Of a DNA stretch of 49,334 bases, positions 1-8,738 are shown piece by piece. Source of the DNA: Prescottella subtropica (GTDB lineage Bacteria > Actinomycetota > Actinomycetes > Mycobacteriales > Mycobacteriaceae). The notes under the pieces are model-generated. The model was given only the letters and a program-made list of their open reading frames with translations, was not told where the DNA came from and did no database searches. The translations under genes were made by a program, and so were the position numbers. The stretch is taken from positions 1-49,334 of the forward strand of contig NZ_SKCH01000027.1 of NCBI RefSeq assembly GCF_005434945.1, in the 5' to 3' direction. Each line of letters begins with the position of its first letter. Positions within the stretch are counted from its first letter, which is position 1.

Positions 1-186
1 CTCCTCGTCGACCGGGGTGACCAGTCCGCCACCCCGGCCCCGACGCAGCGGTGGACCCCCGAGTCGATACCACAACGACTGCGCACCCCGCCGTGACATC
101 CCTACCGCCCGGGCCGCTTTCCCCTGCGGCACACCACCACAGATCAGCCGGACGAACCGCCGCCGATTCAACAATCCCAACGCCAT
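1..186 (-). CDS. IS30-like transposase, N-terminal part (runs off the window)
   Basis: The first 62 codons of a protein read leftward from an ATG at 186 to the window edge without a stop. A strong ribosome binding site (GAGGAGG) lies just upstream. The protein is basic and has a helix-turn-helix-like stretch, GKAARAVGMSRRGAQSLWYR (residues 22-41), in the form seen at the start of many actinobacterial IS30 transposases (G.xxxAARAVGxS). The catalytic DDE domain would lie outside the window, so the family call rests on the N-terminus alone. The roughly 60 bases between this start and the treZ stop probably contain the element end, but I could not define an inverted repeat. Confidence 0.5.
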   Translation of the reverse strand, partial: MALGLLNRRRFVRLICGGVPQGKAARAVGMSRRGAQSLWYRLGGPPLRRGRGGGLVTPVDEE

Positions 187-249
187 CCCAGCCTCCTCAC
201 GATCACCTTGTTGCTGTGACCATATGAATCCGCCCTCCACTGCGGGCTG

Positions 250-1827
250 TTACTGCGTGTGCCTCTCGGGCGATGCCGCAGCAACAGCCCGCAGTGCTGT
301 GTCCAGGACCGCGAACGACTGTCCGGGCACGGTGACGGCCGACGCTGTCTCGTCGACGTGCGGCTCGTCCCACCACAGGACGGGGATCCCGCCGATCGGG
401 ACTGCCACCGGTCCGTCCCCGAGGTTGCACACGACACGCAGTTGTCCGCGGATCAGGGCGATCCACCGGGCGTCCTCGTCGTATTCGATGCGGAGGTGTT
501 CGAGCCACGGGTCGGTGAGGTCGGCGCGGGCGTGCCGGAGTGCGATCAGCCGGCGGTGACAGTCGAGTAGCCGGTCGTGCCCGGGCCGGCCGGGTTCGGT
601 CCAGTCGAGCGTCGACGACGCGCCCGTGCCCCATTCGTCGCCCATGAACAGGGTCGGCGTGAACGGGGAGCACAGGACGAGGGCGGCTTCGACGGCGCGC
701 TGCCCGGCCGTGAGTACCGGCCCGGAGTGTTCGCCGGTGCCCCGGCAGCGTCCGGTGTACGCGATCATCGCGTCGGCGGGAACATGCCGAATGTCCATGG
801 GACGTCCGTGGTTCCGGCCGTGGAACGTCGAGTAGGCGCCGCCGTGGAAGTAGCCGTGGGTGAGGGTGTGGGCGAGGGCCCGGATCGAGCCGAAGTCGCC
901 GTAGTAGCCCTGCCGTTCCCCGGACACCGCGGCATGCACCGCGTGGTGGACGTCGTCGGCCCACTGGGCGTCGAAGCCGTAGCCGCCGGCAGCGCGGGCG
1001 GTGACGATCCTCGCGTCGCCCGACGCGCTGTCCGCGACCAGGGTCAGGGGGCGCCGCAGATGCGCGGCCAGACGGTGGGTGTCGATCGACAGTTCCTCGA
1101 GCACGTGGATCGCGCCGTGGTCGACGAGGGCGTGGGTGTCCTCGACCCGGACGGCGTCGAGGTGGAAGTCTCGGAACCAGTGCAGGACGCTGTCGACGAT
1201 GTGCCGGCGGACCCCGATGCTGCCCGGCCCGGACAGGTTGAGCGCACCGTCGGCGCGGTAGGGGGCGACGCCGTCGAGTTCGGGGCCGGTGTGGTGGGCG
1301 ACCGTGGTCGCGACCGCCAGTCCGCGCTGATGACAGGCGTCGACGAGTCGCTGCAGCCCGTCCGGACCGCCGGACGCCTCGGCGACGGCGAACCAGGCGG
1401 CGCCGTCGGTGACCGGGCACAACTCCACGAACCCCACCCCGAGGTCCACGAGATGGTCGAGGCAGTCGATTGCGGCGTCGAATGTGCCCGTCTCGGTGAA
1501 TGTTCCGACATCCAGCGCGTAGACGACGTTCCCGGCGAGCTGCCGTCCGGTCCACTCCGCATCCGTCCAGCCGACCGGATCGAGATCGTGCACCTGCGAC
1601 AGGGCGTGGGGGCCGTCGGGTTGGCGCGTCGACCGCGGATCGGGCAGCACCGCAGGCGCGTCGTCGAGCACGAATCCGTAACGGGCCCCGGCCGTCACGT
1701 CGATCTCGGCGCGCCACCAGCCGTCGGGGGTGCGGGCCATGTCGTGATCGGTGCCGTCGATCCGGACGCGCACCATGGACGGTGTCGGGGCCCAGACCTC
1801 GAAGGTGTGCACATGCCCAGCATGCAC
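250..1827 (-). CDS. treZ: TreZ homologue (maltooligosyltrehalose trehalohydrolase family), catalytic residues lost
   Basis: TreZ normally releases trehalose from the maltooligosyltrehalose made by TreY. The fold is clearly TreZ: N-terminal FEVWAP, PDPRSTRQPDG, VGTFTETGTFDAAI, GGPDGLQRLVDACH, WFRDFHLDAVR and SPFTPTLFMGDEWG. The catalytic positions are altered: the family LRLDAVH is VRVEDTH (nucleophile Asp becomes Glu229), the AES acid/base motif is ADS (Glu becomes Asp266), and QNHDQVGNRA is replaced by YTGRCRGTGE (Asp becomes Arg360). The WGYDG stretch of the (beta/alpha)8 barrel is also missing, so the protein (525 aa) is shorter than the usual 570-600. I chose the GTG at 1827; a GTG at 1812 is equally possible. 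Open frame continues upstream to 2544 but overlaps the methyltransferase and is not TreZ-like. The gene may encode a non-catalytic partner of TreY or may be decaying. Confidence 0.82.
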   Translation of the reverse strand: MHAGHVHTFEVWAPTPSMVRVRIDGTDHDMARTPDGWWRAEIDVTAGARYGFVLDDAPAVLPDPRSTRQPDGPHALSQVHDLDPVGWTDAEWTGRQLAGNVVYALDVGTFTETGTFDAAIDCLDHLVDLGVGFVELCPVTDGAAWFAVAEASGGPDGLQRLVDACHQRGLAVATTVAHHTGPELDGVAPYRADGALNLSGPGSIGVRRHIVDSVLHWFRDFHLDAVRVEDTHALVDHGAIHVLEELSIDTHRLAAHLRRPLTLVADSASGDARIVTARAAGGYGFDAQWADDVHHAVHAAVSGERQGYYGDFGSIRALAHTLTHGYFHGGAYSTFHGRNHGRPMDIRHVPADAMIAYTGRCRGTGEHSGPVLTAGQRAVEAALVLCSPFTPTLFMGDEWGTGASSTLDWTEPGRPGHDRLLDCHRRLIALRHARADLTDPWLEHLRIEYDEDARWIALIRGQLRVVCNLGDGPVAVPIGGIPVLWWDEPHVDETASAVTVPGQSFAVLDTALRAVAAASPERHTQ

Positions 1828-1908
1828 CGGATGCGCGGTGGCCGCACAGCGTTTCCTGGAGGACAATCGGCGGTGGACCGACTGTGCGGGGGCGAGGAGG
1901 TAGGTGTC

Positions 1909-2763
1909 GTGAACCGACCCGAGGGTGTGGGTGCGACGGCGGTGTTCGTCGCCGCGGGACGAGCATTCGAATCCGAACGTGACGATCATCTGTTCGACGA
2001 TCAGTGGGCGGGCAGATTCGTCCGCAGTGCGGGCTGGGTGCCGTCCACCGAGGCGATGGACGACACGAGCCGCGAGATGCTGACGACGTGGATGGCGGTG
2101 CGGACGAAGTTCCTGGACGACTACGTGCTCGCCGCGGTGGCCGGCGGCTGCGGGCAGGTGGTGCTGCTCGGTGCGGGCCTCGACTCCCGCGCGTTCCGGC
2201 TGCCGTGGCCGAAACCGGTCACCGTGTACGAACTCGACACCAGCGAGATGGTCGCGTTCAAATCCGCGGTGCTCGGTGCGGCGACACCCGGCGCGGCGAC
2301 GCGGATCGTCGTGCCGATCGACCTGCGTGACGACTGGCCGGCCGCCCTCACCGACGCCGGATTCCTCCCCGACGTCCCGACCGCGTGGATCCTCGAGGGG
2401 CTGCTGCTGTACCTGCCCGAGGATGCCGTCGACGGGTTGATACGCCGGGTGGGGGACCTGTCGGCGCCCGGCAGCGAGATCGGTGCGACCGTCACGAACG
2501 TCGACGTCGAGGCGGTCCGCAACGATCCCAACGCGTTCCAGCACGGGTTGCTCGGACGCGAGGAATGGCTGGACCTGCTCAACTGGAACGGCCCGGACGA
2601 TCCCGAGATCTGGCTCGGCGGCTACGGCTGGGACGCCACCGCGGTCCCGACCGACGACCTGACCCGCCGCTACGGCCGCACCCTGTCCACGGAGGCGATG
2701 CAGCGTCCCGCGCGCCCCGGGGACCGGTGGATGGTGTCGGCGGTGCGACGCCGGGAAGCCTGA
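1909..2763 (+). CDS. class I SAM-dependent methyltransferase (LCMT/PPM-like, mycobacterial type)
   Basis: A 284-residue protein of the actinobacterial family of putative S-adenosylmethionine methyltransferases related to leucine carboxyl methyltransferases. Visible hallmarks are the SAM-binding loop VVLLGAGLDSRAFRL, the acidic ribose-binding end of strand 2 (VYELDTSE), and the conserved AWILEGLLLYLPEDAV stretch. The GTG start has a good ribosome binding site (GAGGAGG, about 8 bases upstream), unlike many neighbours that look leaderless. The frame is open far upstream, but that part is antisense to treZ and not protein-like. The gene is divergent from treZ and convergent with treY, with only four bases between the two stops. 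The methyl acceptor is unknown. Confidence 0.8.
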   Translation: MNRPEGVGATAVFVAAGRAFESERDDHLFDDQWAGRFVRSAGWVPSTEAMDDTSREMLTTWMAVRTKFLDDYVLAAVAGGCGQVVLLGAGLDSRAFRLPWPKPVTVYELDTSEMVAFKSAVLGAATPGAATRIVVPIDLRDDWPAALTDAGFLPDVPTAWILEGLLLYLPEDAVDGLIRRVGDLSAPGSEIGATVTNVDVEAVRNDPNAFQHGLLGREEWLDLLNWNGPDDPEIWLGGYGWDATAVPTDDLTRRYGRTLSTEAMQRPARPGDRWMVSAVRRREA

Positions 2764-2767
2764 GCGC

Positions 2768-5137
2768 TCACCCGCGGTCCAGTCGCACCAGGAGCGCCAC
2801 CGGCAGTCGGTCGAACACGGACGCGAGCCGGGCGGTGCCGATGTGGACGTCGCCGCTGACCCGGTCGAACCATTTTCCGGTCGGCAGGGTCACCGCGGTG
2901 GTGCCCCAACCGGTTTCGGTCAGCCGGATGCTGTGGCGGGTGGCGAGGGCGATGACGTCGGCCGGGCCGTCGGCGGGGCCGCGGGCGTATCCGAGCAGAT
3001 GGTCACCGGCCGGGCCCACGGCGAGTATCGGCCGGTAGCGGCCGCCGACGAAACTGTCGGGGCGTTCGCGGCGCAGTCGCAGCGCCGTGCGCGTGACGTG
3101 CAGTTTCGTCGCACCGGACGCGTCGAGCGGTGGCGCATCGACACCGGGGGTGTCCATCGACGTCAGCAGGTCGCGGCGCACCCGATAGTCGACGGGGCGC
3201 CGGTTGTCGGGGTCGACGAGCGCGTCCTCCCACAGTTCGGTGCCCTGGTACACGTCCGGGATGCCCGGCCCGCACAGCTGCAGCAGCTTCTGCCCCAACA
3301 CATCCGACCAGCCGTGCGGGGCGAGTTGCCGCGCCACCGCGTCGATGCTACGGCCGACGGGGCCGTCGACGACACGGTCGATCCACGCGTGCAGTGCCGT
3401 CTCGAACGTCGCGTCGACGGCCGTCCACGACGTGCGCAGACCGGCCTCCCGCGCTGCTTTGACGGCGAACCGGTGCAGCCGGTCCCGGAACTCGGATGAC
3501 GTCGCCGCCGCGGTGCCGGATCCGTGGACCGGCCACACCCCGAACATGTTCTGCCACAGGAACAGTCCCGTGACACCGCCGGGGCTGGGGGTCGTCATCT
3601 CCCAGTCGGCGATGCACCGCATCCACAGATCCGGCACCTGGGAGAGGACACCGATGCGGGCGCGGACGTCCTCGCCGCGTTTCGTGTCGTGCGTCGACAG
3701 GGTCGTCATCGTGCTCGGCCGTCTCCGGGCCCGTTCGGCGGCCCGGAGATGGAACTCGGCGGGCGACATGCCGAATCGTCCGGGGTCCGAACCCAGTTCG
3801 TTCAGCGACACCAGGCGGGCGGTCCGGTAGTACAGGCGGTCCTCGACGGCCTTCGCGGCGACCGCGACGCGCACCTGCCGCAGCCGGGTCCGGGATTCGG
3901 TGCCGGCCGCGACGGCCCCGGCGAGGACGGTCAGGGCGGTCAGGGTGGTTTCTGCCGCGGGCCGCGACTCGAGCAGGTCCGCGATCACGCGGGGGAGCGG
4001 AACCTCGGACGGTTGCGCGAGTACCTCGACGAGGATGTCCCGCAACAGGTCCGGGCTGCAGAACGCCGGTGATTCGCGCAGCACGGTCCGCCCCAGCCGG
4101 GCCACATCGGCCGCCAGTTCGGTCCGGGCGACGTCCCGCCGCAGCTCGGCGCCTGTGTCGCGCAGCCAGTCCCGGTCGCCGGCGGCCCCGGCCCGGCCGG
4201 CGAGTTCGGCCAGCACCGCGGCCCCGGCCGGGTCGAGGAACACGCTGCCGTATTCGGTGAGCGCGTCGTATCCGGTGGTGCCGTCGACGGGCAGTGTCGG
4301 GTCCAGGGATTCGTCGGGTCCGAGGATCGTCTCGATCACGAGCAGCCGATCGGGTCCGAGCAGTCCGCGTAGCCGGCACAGATAGTCGCCGGGGTCGGCG
4401 AGTCCGTCCGGGTGGTCGACGCGGACCCCGTCGACGAGGCCGTCCCGTACCCACGTCGCGAGCTGGCTGTGGGTGGCGTCGAACACCCGCGGATCCTCCT
4501 GCCGCAGCGCCGCCAGGTCACCCACCGTGAGGAACCGGCGATACCCGACGACCCCGTCCCGCCACGGCACCAGCCGGTACACCTGCCGGTCGTGGACCTC
4601 GACGGCCGGCCCGCCCTCCGTGCCGGGCGCGATCGGCCACCGCCGGTCCCCGAGCGCGAGGACCGGGTCGTCCCCGTCGCGGTCGATGCGCAGCCCGAGC
4701 AGGTCGGCGGCGTGGTCGAGGACCGGTAGCGCGATCCGTCCGGCCGCGCCGTTGTCGTCGTGCCAGTCGATGTCGAAGAACGGGGCGGACGCGGAACGGC
4801 GGCCATAGGTCAGCACGTCCCACCACCACGGGTTCTCGTGCGGTCGGGCGACACCCATGTGGTTCGGGACGAGGTCGACGATCAGACCCATGCCGCGGTC
4901 GCGCAGCTCCGCCGACAGCGCCACCAGCGCCGCCCGTCCACCCAGCACAGCCGACACCGTGGTCGGGTCGGTGACGTCGTAGCCGTGCGTCGATCCGGTC
5001 GTCGCGGTGAGGATCGGCGACAGATACAGGTGGGAGACGCCGAGCCGGCCGAGGTAGTCGGCGAGGCGGCGGGCGTCGTCGAGCGTGAACGTGCCGGCGC
5101 GCAACTGCAGCCGGTACGTCGCGGTGATCGCCCTCAC
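2768..5137 (-). CDS. treY: maltooligosyltrehalose synthase
   Basis: TreY isomerises the reducing-end alpha-1,4 bond of maltodextrins to the alpha,alpha-1,1 bond. The 789-residue protein has the usual length and motifs: TYRLQLRAGTFTLDDARRL at the N-terminus, SHLYLSPILTA, DLVPNHMGV, GVRVDHPDGLADPGDYL with nucleophile Asp241, VIETILGPDESLD with Glu269, STHDTKRGEDVRARI carrying the third catalytic Asp, and PGIPDVYQGTELWEDALVDP. It therefore looks catalytically intact, in contrast to the adjacent treZ. I chose the GTG at 5137 because a TAGTGT -10 box sits seven bases upstream, which predicts a leaderless transcript; upstream codons are unlike TreY. treX is not in the window. The gene is divergent from the GCS2-M20 fusion. 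Confidence 0.93.
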   Translation of the reverse strand: MRAITATYRLQLRAGTFTLDDARRLADYLGRLGVSHLYLSPILTATTGSTHGYDVTDPTTVSAVLGGRAALVALSAELRDRGMGLIVDLVPNHMGVARPHENPWWWDVLTYGRRSASAPFFDIDWHDDNGAAGRIALPVLDHAADLLGLRIDRDGDDPVLALGDRRWPIAPGTEGGPAVEVHDRQVYRLVPWRDGVVGYRRFLTVGDLAALRQEDPRVFDATHSQLATWVRDGLVDGVRVDHPDGLADPGDYLCRLRGLLGPDRLLVIETILGPDESLDPTLPVDGTTGYDALTEYGSVFLDPAGAAVLAELAGRAGAAGDRDWLRDTGAELRRDVARTELAADVARLGRTVLRESPAFCSPDLLRDILVEVLAQPSEVPLPRVIADLLESRPAAETTLTALTVLAGAVAAGTESRTRLRQVRVAVAAKAVEDRLYYRTARLVSLNELGSDPGRFGMSPAEFHLRAAERARRRPSTMTTLSTHDTKRGEDVRARIGVLSQVPDLWMRCIADWEMTTPSPGGVTGLFLWQNMFGVWPVHGSGTAAATSSEFRDRLHRFAVKAAREAGLRTSWTAVDATFETALHAWIDRVVDGPVGRSIDAVARQLAPHGWSDVLGQKLLQLCGPGIPDVYQGTELWEDALVDPDNRRPVDYRVRRDLLTSMDTPGVDAPPLDASGATKLHVTRTALRLRRERPDSFVGGRYRPILAVGPAGDHLLGYARGPADGPADVIALATRHSIRLTETGWGTTAVTLPTGKWFDRVSGDVHIGTARLASVFDRLPVALLVRLDRG

Positions 5138-5208
5138 GCCCGGAACACTAGCCGCCCGGAGTTGCCGGCTCCTTCCGGAAACCCGGCCTGCGGCGTTAGC
5201 CTGACTGG
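5138..5208. promoter_or_regulatory. divergent leaderless promoters for treY and the ligase-amidohydrolase fusion
   Basis: This 71-base gap carries two back-to-back -10 elements of the TANNNT type. On the minus strand TAGTGT (5150-5145) is followed by seven bases and the treY GTG. On the plus strand TAGCCT (5197-5202) is followed by six bases and the GTG at 5209. Neither gene has a ribosome binding site. A start codon 6-8 bases after a -10 box is the known actinobacterial layout for leaderless mRNA. Confidence 0.6.
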
Positions 5209-7557
5209 GTGAGTGTCCGCCGGAAGGTGGGCGTCGAGGAGGAGTTCCACCTCGTCGATGCTCGGACCCGCCGTTTGACTCCACGGGCGCAGGAACTGCT
5301 GGCGCGGCTGCCGGAGGACCGGTTCGTCGCCGAACTGCAGCGGTGCGTGGTCGAGGTCAACGGCAGCGTCGTCGACGACATGACCGCCCTGCACACCGAT
5401 CTCGTCACCGACCGGCGGCTTCTCGTCGACACGGCCGCCGACCTCGGTGTCGGGGTGGCCGCGGCCGGGGCGATGCCCCTGGCGGTGCCCACCGAACTCG
5501 AGGTGACCGGGTCCCCCCGTTTCCGGCACATGCTCGACGAGTACCAGCTGCTGGCCCGCGACCAGCTCATCTGCGGCACCCAGGTGCACGTCGAACTGCC
5601 CGACCGGGACGAGGCTGTCCGGGTGGCGGGCCGTGTCGTCCCGTATCTGCCGATCTTCCTGGCCTTGAGCGCGAGTTCACCGTTCTGGGCGGACGGCACC
5701 GACACCGGCTACGCGAGCGGACGGGCCCTGGTGTGGCCGCGGTGGCCGAGCACCGGGCCGGCCGCGCAGGTGACGACGGCGTCCGAGTACGACGCACTGA
5801 TCGACGGCCTCATATCGAGTGGGGTGATCTCCGATCCGGGGATGGTGTACTTCGACGTCCGGCCGTCGGCGCACCGGCCCACCCTGGAGCTGCGGGTGTG
5901 CGACAGCTGCCCGCACGTGGAGTCGGTGGCGTTGATCGCGGCCCTGTTCCGGGCCCTCGTCGACCGGGAGGTGGCCGCGGTCCGGGCCGGTGAGCCGCCG
6001 CCGACGGTCGCCCCGACGCTGGCGCGGGCGGCCCTGTGGCGGGCGGCGCGTTCCGGTCTCGAGGACGGGCTGGTCGACGTGGACCGGGCGGTTCCGCGGC
6101 CCGCCACCGACCTGGTCGGGGAGTTCGTCGACCGGCTGCGGCCGCACCTCGAGGACACCGATGACTGGGACACGGTCACCGACCTGTGCGCCCGCGCGCT
6201 GCGCGACGGCAGCTCGGCGGAGCGGCAGCGTCGGGCGCTGCGGCGGCGGGGCCGGCTCACCGACGTCGTCGACCTGCTGGTCGCCGAGACGGCGGACCGG
6301 TCCCTCGCGGTGCCGGTGGAGCCGCCGGCCGCCGTCGAACCGGTGCGCGGGGAACCCACCACCGCGCACCGGCACCACCACCGCGCCGGGACGTTCCGGC
6401 CCGGAGTCGTCGGCGACACCACCGGGCTCACCGACACGCAACTGGTCGGGTGGCGCCGGGATCTGCACGAACATCCGGAACTGTCGTTCGAGGAGCGGCG
6501 CAGCACGACACTCGTCGCCGATCACCTGCGGGCGCTGGGCCTGACGCCGGTCCTACTGCCGGGCGGCACCGGACTGTGGTGCGATCTCGGCCCGGCCACA
6601 CCGCAGTGTGTGGCGTTGCGCGCCGACCTGGATGCGCTGCCGGTGCCGGAGGCGACGGGACTGCCGTACGCGTCGACGGTTCCGGGTGTCTCGCACGCGT
6701 GCGGGCACGACGCCCACACTGCGATGCTGTTGGGGGCCGCGACCGTGCTGGCCGCGGCTCCGCCGCCGCAGCGGGTGCGACTGGTGTTCCAGCCGGCGGA
6801 GGAGACGACACCCGGCGGCTCCGTCGACACCATCGCCGCCGGTGTTCTCGACGGCGTCGCGAAGATCTTTGCGCTGCACTGTGATCCGCATCTGCAGGTC
6901 GGTCGGCTGGCCACCCGGACCGGGCCGATCACCTCCTCGAACGACGCGGTCACGGTGCGGTTGTGGTCGGCCGGTGGGCACACCGCCCGCCCACATCTGA
7001 CCGGTGACCTGATCCACGCCGCCGCGGTGCTGGTCACGGGGATGGCGTCGGTCCTCGACCGTCGGCTCGACGCGCGCACCGCGACGGTCCTGACGTGGGG
7101 CCGGATGGCGGCCGGGCAGGCCGGTAACTCGGTACCGGAGTCGGGTGAGCTGGTCGGCACGCTGCGCAGCGCGTCCCGGGACACGTGGGCGAGCCTCGAA
7201 CCGCTGGTGACGCGCACGATCGGTCAACTGCTGGCGCCGTACGACGTCCGGCACGAACTGTCCTACCGGCAGGGGGTGCCGCCGGTGGTCAACGACCCCG
7301 ACTGCACCGAGGACCTGCGGGAGGCGATCGGTGCGGTCGTCGGCGACGACCACCTGGTCGAGGCGTCGCAGTCCAGCGGCGGGGAGGACTTCGCGTGGTA
7401 TCTCGAGCAGGTGCCGGGGGCGATGGCCCGGCTCGGGGTGTGGGACGGCACCTCGCCCCGCGAGGACCTGCACCAGCCGGCGTTCACGCTGGACGAGCGG
7501 GCACTGATGCTCGGGGTCCGGACCTTCGTGGCGCTCGCGCATTCCGGTCTCGGCTAG
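5209..7557 (+). CDS. fusion protein: GCS2-type carboxylate-amine ligase + M20D amidohydrolase
   Basis: A 782-residue two-enzyme polypeptide. Residues 1 to about 375 are a glutamate-cysteine ligase type 2 (YbdK/GCS2) domain: VGVEEEFHLVD at the start, VEVNGSVVDD, QLICGTQVHVELPDRDE, and LELRVCDSCPHVE. Residues about 415-780 are an M20 amidohydrolase: WRRDLHEHPELSFEE, metal ligands in ALRADLDALPVPE, SHACGHDAHTAMLLGAA, QPAEETTPGGS and ALHCDP, and the C-terminal SSGGEDFAWYLEQVPG. A Pro/His/Arg-rich linker joins them. Ligases of this family condense a carboxylate with an amine and M20D enzymes cleave amides, so one chain may both make and trim a gamma-glutamyl-like amide; this is inference. The GTG start follows a TAGCCT -10 box by six bases. 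The reading frame runs unbroken through the junction. Confidence 0.85.
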   Translation: MSVRRKVGVEEEFHLVDARTRRLTPRAQELLARLPEDRFVAELQRCVVEVNGSVVDDMTALHTDLVTDRRLLVDTAADLGVGVAAAGAMPLAVPTELEVTGSPRFRHMLDEYQLLARDQLICGTQVHVELPDRDEAVRVAGRVVPYLPIFLALSASSPFWADGTDTGYASGRALVWPRWPSTGPAAQVTTASEYDALIDGLISSGVISDPGMVYFDVRPSAHRPTLELRVCDSCPHVESVALIAALFRALVDREVAAVRAGEPPPTVAPTLARAALWRAARSGLEDGLVDVDRAVPRPATDLVGEFVDRLRPHLEDTDDWDTVTDLCARALRDGSSAERQRRALRRRGRLTDVVDLLVAETADRSLAVPVEPPAAVEPVRGEPTTAHRHHHRAGTFRPGVVGDTTGLTDTQLVGWRRDLHEHPELSFEERRSTTLVADHLRALGLTPVLLPGGTGLWCDLGPATPQCVALRADLDALPVPEATGLPYASTVPGVSHACGHDAHTAMLLGAATVLAAAPPPQRVRLVFQPAEETTPGGSVDTIAAGVLDGVAKIFALHCDPHLQVGRLATRTGPITSSNDAVTVRLWSAGGHTARPHLTGDLIHAAAVLVTGMASVLDRRLDARTATVLTWGRMAAGQAGNSVPESGELVGTLRSASRDTWASLEPLVTRTIGQLLAPYDVRHELSYRQGVPPVVNDPDCTEDLREAIGAVVGDDHLVEASQSSGGEDFAWYLEQVPGAMARLGVWDGTSPREDLHQPAFTLDERALMLGVRTFVALAHSGLG

Positions 7558-7721
7558 TATTCGCGACGTCCAACATGTTTCGGACAGCGCTACGGGTGGA
7601 AGTCCGGTGTGAATCCGGCACGGTCCCGCCACTGTGAGCCGCGACGATGCGTCGCGGCGAGTCAGATCGCCCCGCTGTCCGCTCCGGCTTTCGAGGCGTG
7701 CGACCTCGGAAAGGAACCTCG
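7555..7721 (+). promoter_or_regulatory. adenosylcobalamin riboswitch in the btuFCD leader
   Basis: The leader has the hallmark cobalamin-aptamer sequences: GGTGTGAATCCGGCACGG, TCCCGCCACTGTGA, and the B12 box GAGTCAGATCGCC (7659-7671). The closing helix pairs CGGACAGCG (7581-7589) with CGCTGTCCG (7673-7681). An accessory hairpin pairs 7638-7645 with 7651-7658. A TAGTAT -10 box (7555-7560) overlaps the previous stop codon. After the aptamer, CGAGG (7692-7696) can pair with CCTCG at 7704-7708 or at 7717-7721; the second would enclose the ribosome binding site AAAGGAA, which suggests control of translation. Expected effect: the vitamin B12 cofactor represses uptake genes. Confidence 0.93.
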
Positions 7722-8738
7722 GTGCTCCGTCCTGCCCCCTTCTCGTCCCGACGCGTCCTGGCGGCCCTGCTGCTGGGCTCGGCCACCGTCCTCACCGCGT
7801 GCGGCCAGGCCGTGGCCGACGACCCCGCCGCCGCGGACGGGACCCACTCGTTCACCGACGCCGACAACTGCGGTGTCACCACCGAGTACGACGCCGTCCC
7901 CGCCCGCGCGGTCACACTGACGTCGAACGCCACCGAGACGATGCTCGAACTCGGGCTCGCCGATCGGATGGTCGGCACCGCGTACATGCGTGGCCGGGAG
8001 ATCGCCCCGGACTACGCCGCCGCGTACGCGACGGTGCCGGTCCTGTCGTCGGAGCAGCCGACGATGGAACAGCTCGTCGACGTCGACCCCGACTTCGTCT
8101 ACTCCGGCTACCCGGACGGGTTCAGCGAGAAGAACAGGCACACCCGCGAGCAACTCGCGCAGGTCGGCGTCGACACCCGGCTCAACGCGGAGGGATGCTC
8201 GACGGCGCCCGTCGGCATCGACGGCATCTTCGACGAGATCGCCACCGTCGGAAATATTTTCGGTGTTCCCGACCGGGCGGAGGCGTCGGTGACGCGGCTG
8301 CGGGAGCGACTGGGCGCCGTCCGCGACCGGATCGGCGACGAACGCCCCGTCACGGTGTTCCTGTACGCGTCGGGCACGGACAAGGCACAGACCACCGGCG
8401 GCAACAGCACGGCGACCGCGCTGATCGAGGCGGCCGGCGGCGTCAACGTGTTCGCCGACGTCCCGGAGCGCTGGATGAGCGTGTCGTGGGAGCAGGTCGC
8501 CGACCGGGCGCCCGACGTGATCCTCGTCCGCGAGGAGGGCACCACCCCGGAGTACCGGTCGCCGTCGGTGGAGAAGAAGATCACCGACCTGAAGTCGGTG
8601 CCGGTCATCGCCGACACCCCGGCGCTGCGGGACGGCCGGTTCGCGACGGTCACGCTGTCGCAGCTGCAGCCCGGCCCGTACTCGATCACCGGTGTCGAGC
8701 ACGTGGCCCGGCAGCTCCATCCCGCCGCCTTCGAGTGA
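7722..8738 (+). CDS. btuF: cobalamin ABC transporter, substrate-binding lipoprotein
   Basis: A 338-residue periplasmic-binding-type lipoprotein. It starts with a short signal peptide ending in the lipobox LTAC (Cys27), so the mature protein should be lipid-anchored outside the membrane. The helical-backbone (class III) binding fold is indicated by RAVTLTSNATETMLELGLAD, DPDFVYSGYPDGF and GIDGIFDEIATVG. The GTG start at 7722 has GGAAAGGAAC just upstream; earlier in-frame codons fall inside the riboswitch. Substrate assignment to cobalamin comes from the upstream riboswitch and the btuC-btuD genes that follow; by sequence alone it could bind a siderophore or another corrinoid. The stop overlaps the start of btuC. 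Confidence 0.85.
   Translation: MLRPAPFSSRRVLAALLLGSATVLTACGQAVADDPAAADGTHSFTDADNCGVTTEYDAVPARAVTLTSNATETMLELGLADRMVGTAYMRGREIAPDYAAAYATVPVLSSEQPTMEQLVDVDPDFVYSGYPDGFSEKNRHTREQLAQVGVDTRLNAEGCSTAPVGIDGIFDEIATVGNIFGVPDRAEASVTRLRERLGAVRDRIGDERPVTVFLYASGTDKAQTTGGNSTATALIEAAGGVNVFADVPERWMSVSWEQVADRAPDVILVREEGTTPEYRSPSVEKKITDLKSVPVIADTPALRDGRFATVTLSQLQPGPYSITGVEHVARQLHPAAFE

Noticed and set aside
577-1908. Upstream extension of the methyltransferase frame
   Set aside because: It is the shadow of treZ on the other strand; the GTG at 1909 with GAGGAGG upstream is the likely start.
203-1966. Long open frames antisense to or in other frames of treZ, including a 587-codon frame
   Set aside because: They are Arg/Pro/His-rich products of high-GC wobble in the real treZ frame and show no family motifs.
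1828-2544. N-terminal extension of the treZ frame up to 2544
   Set aside because: It is antisense to the methyltransferase gene, which has a good ribosome binding site and SAM motifs, and has no TreZ similarity.
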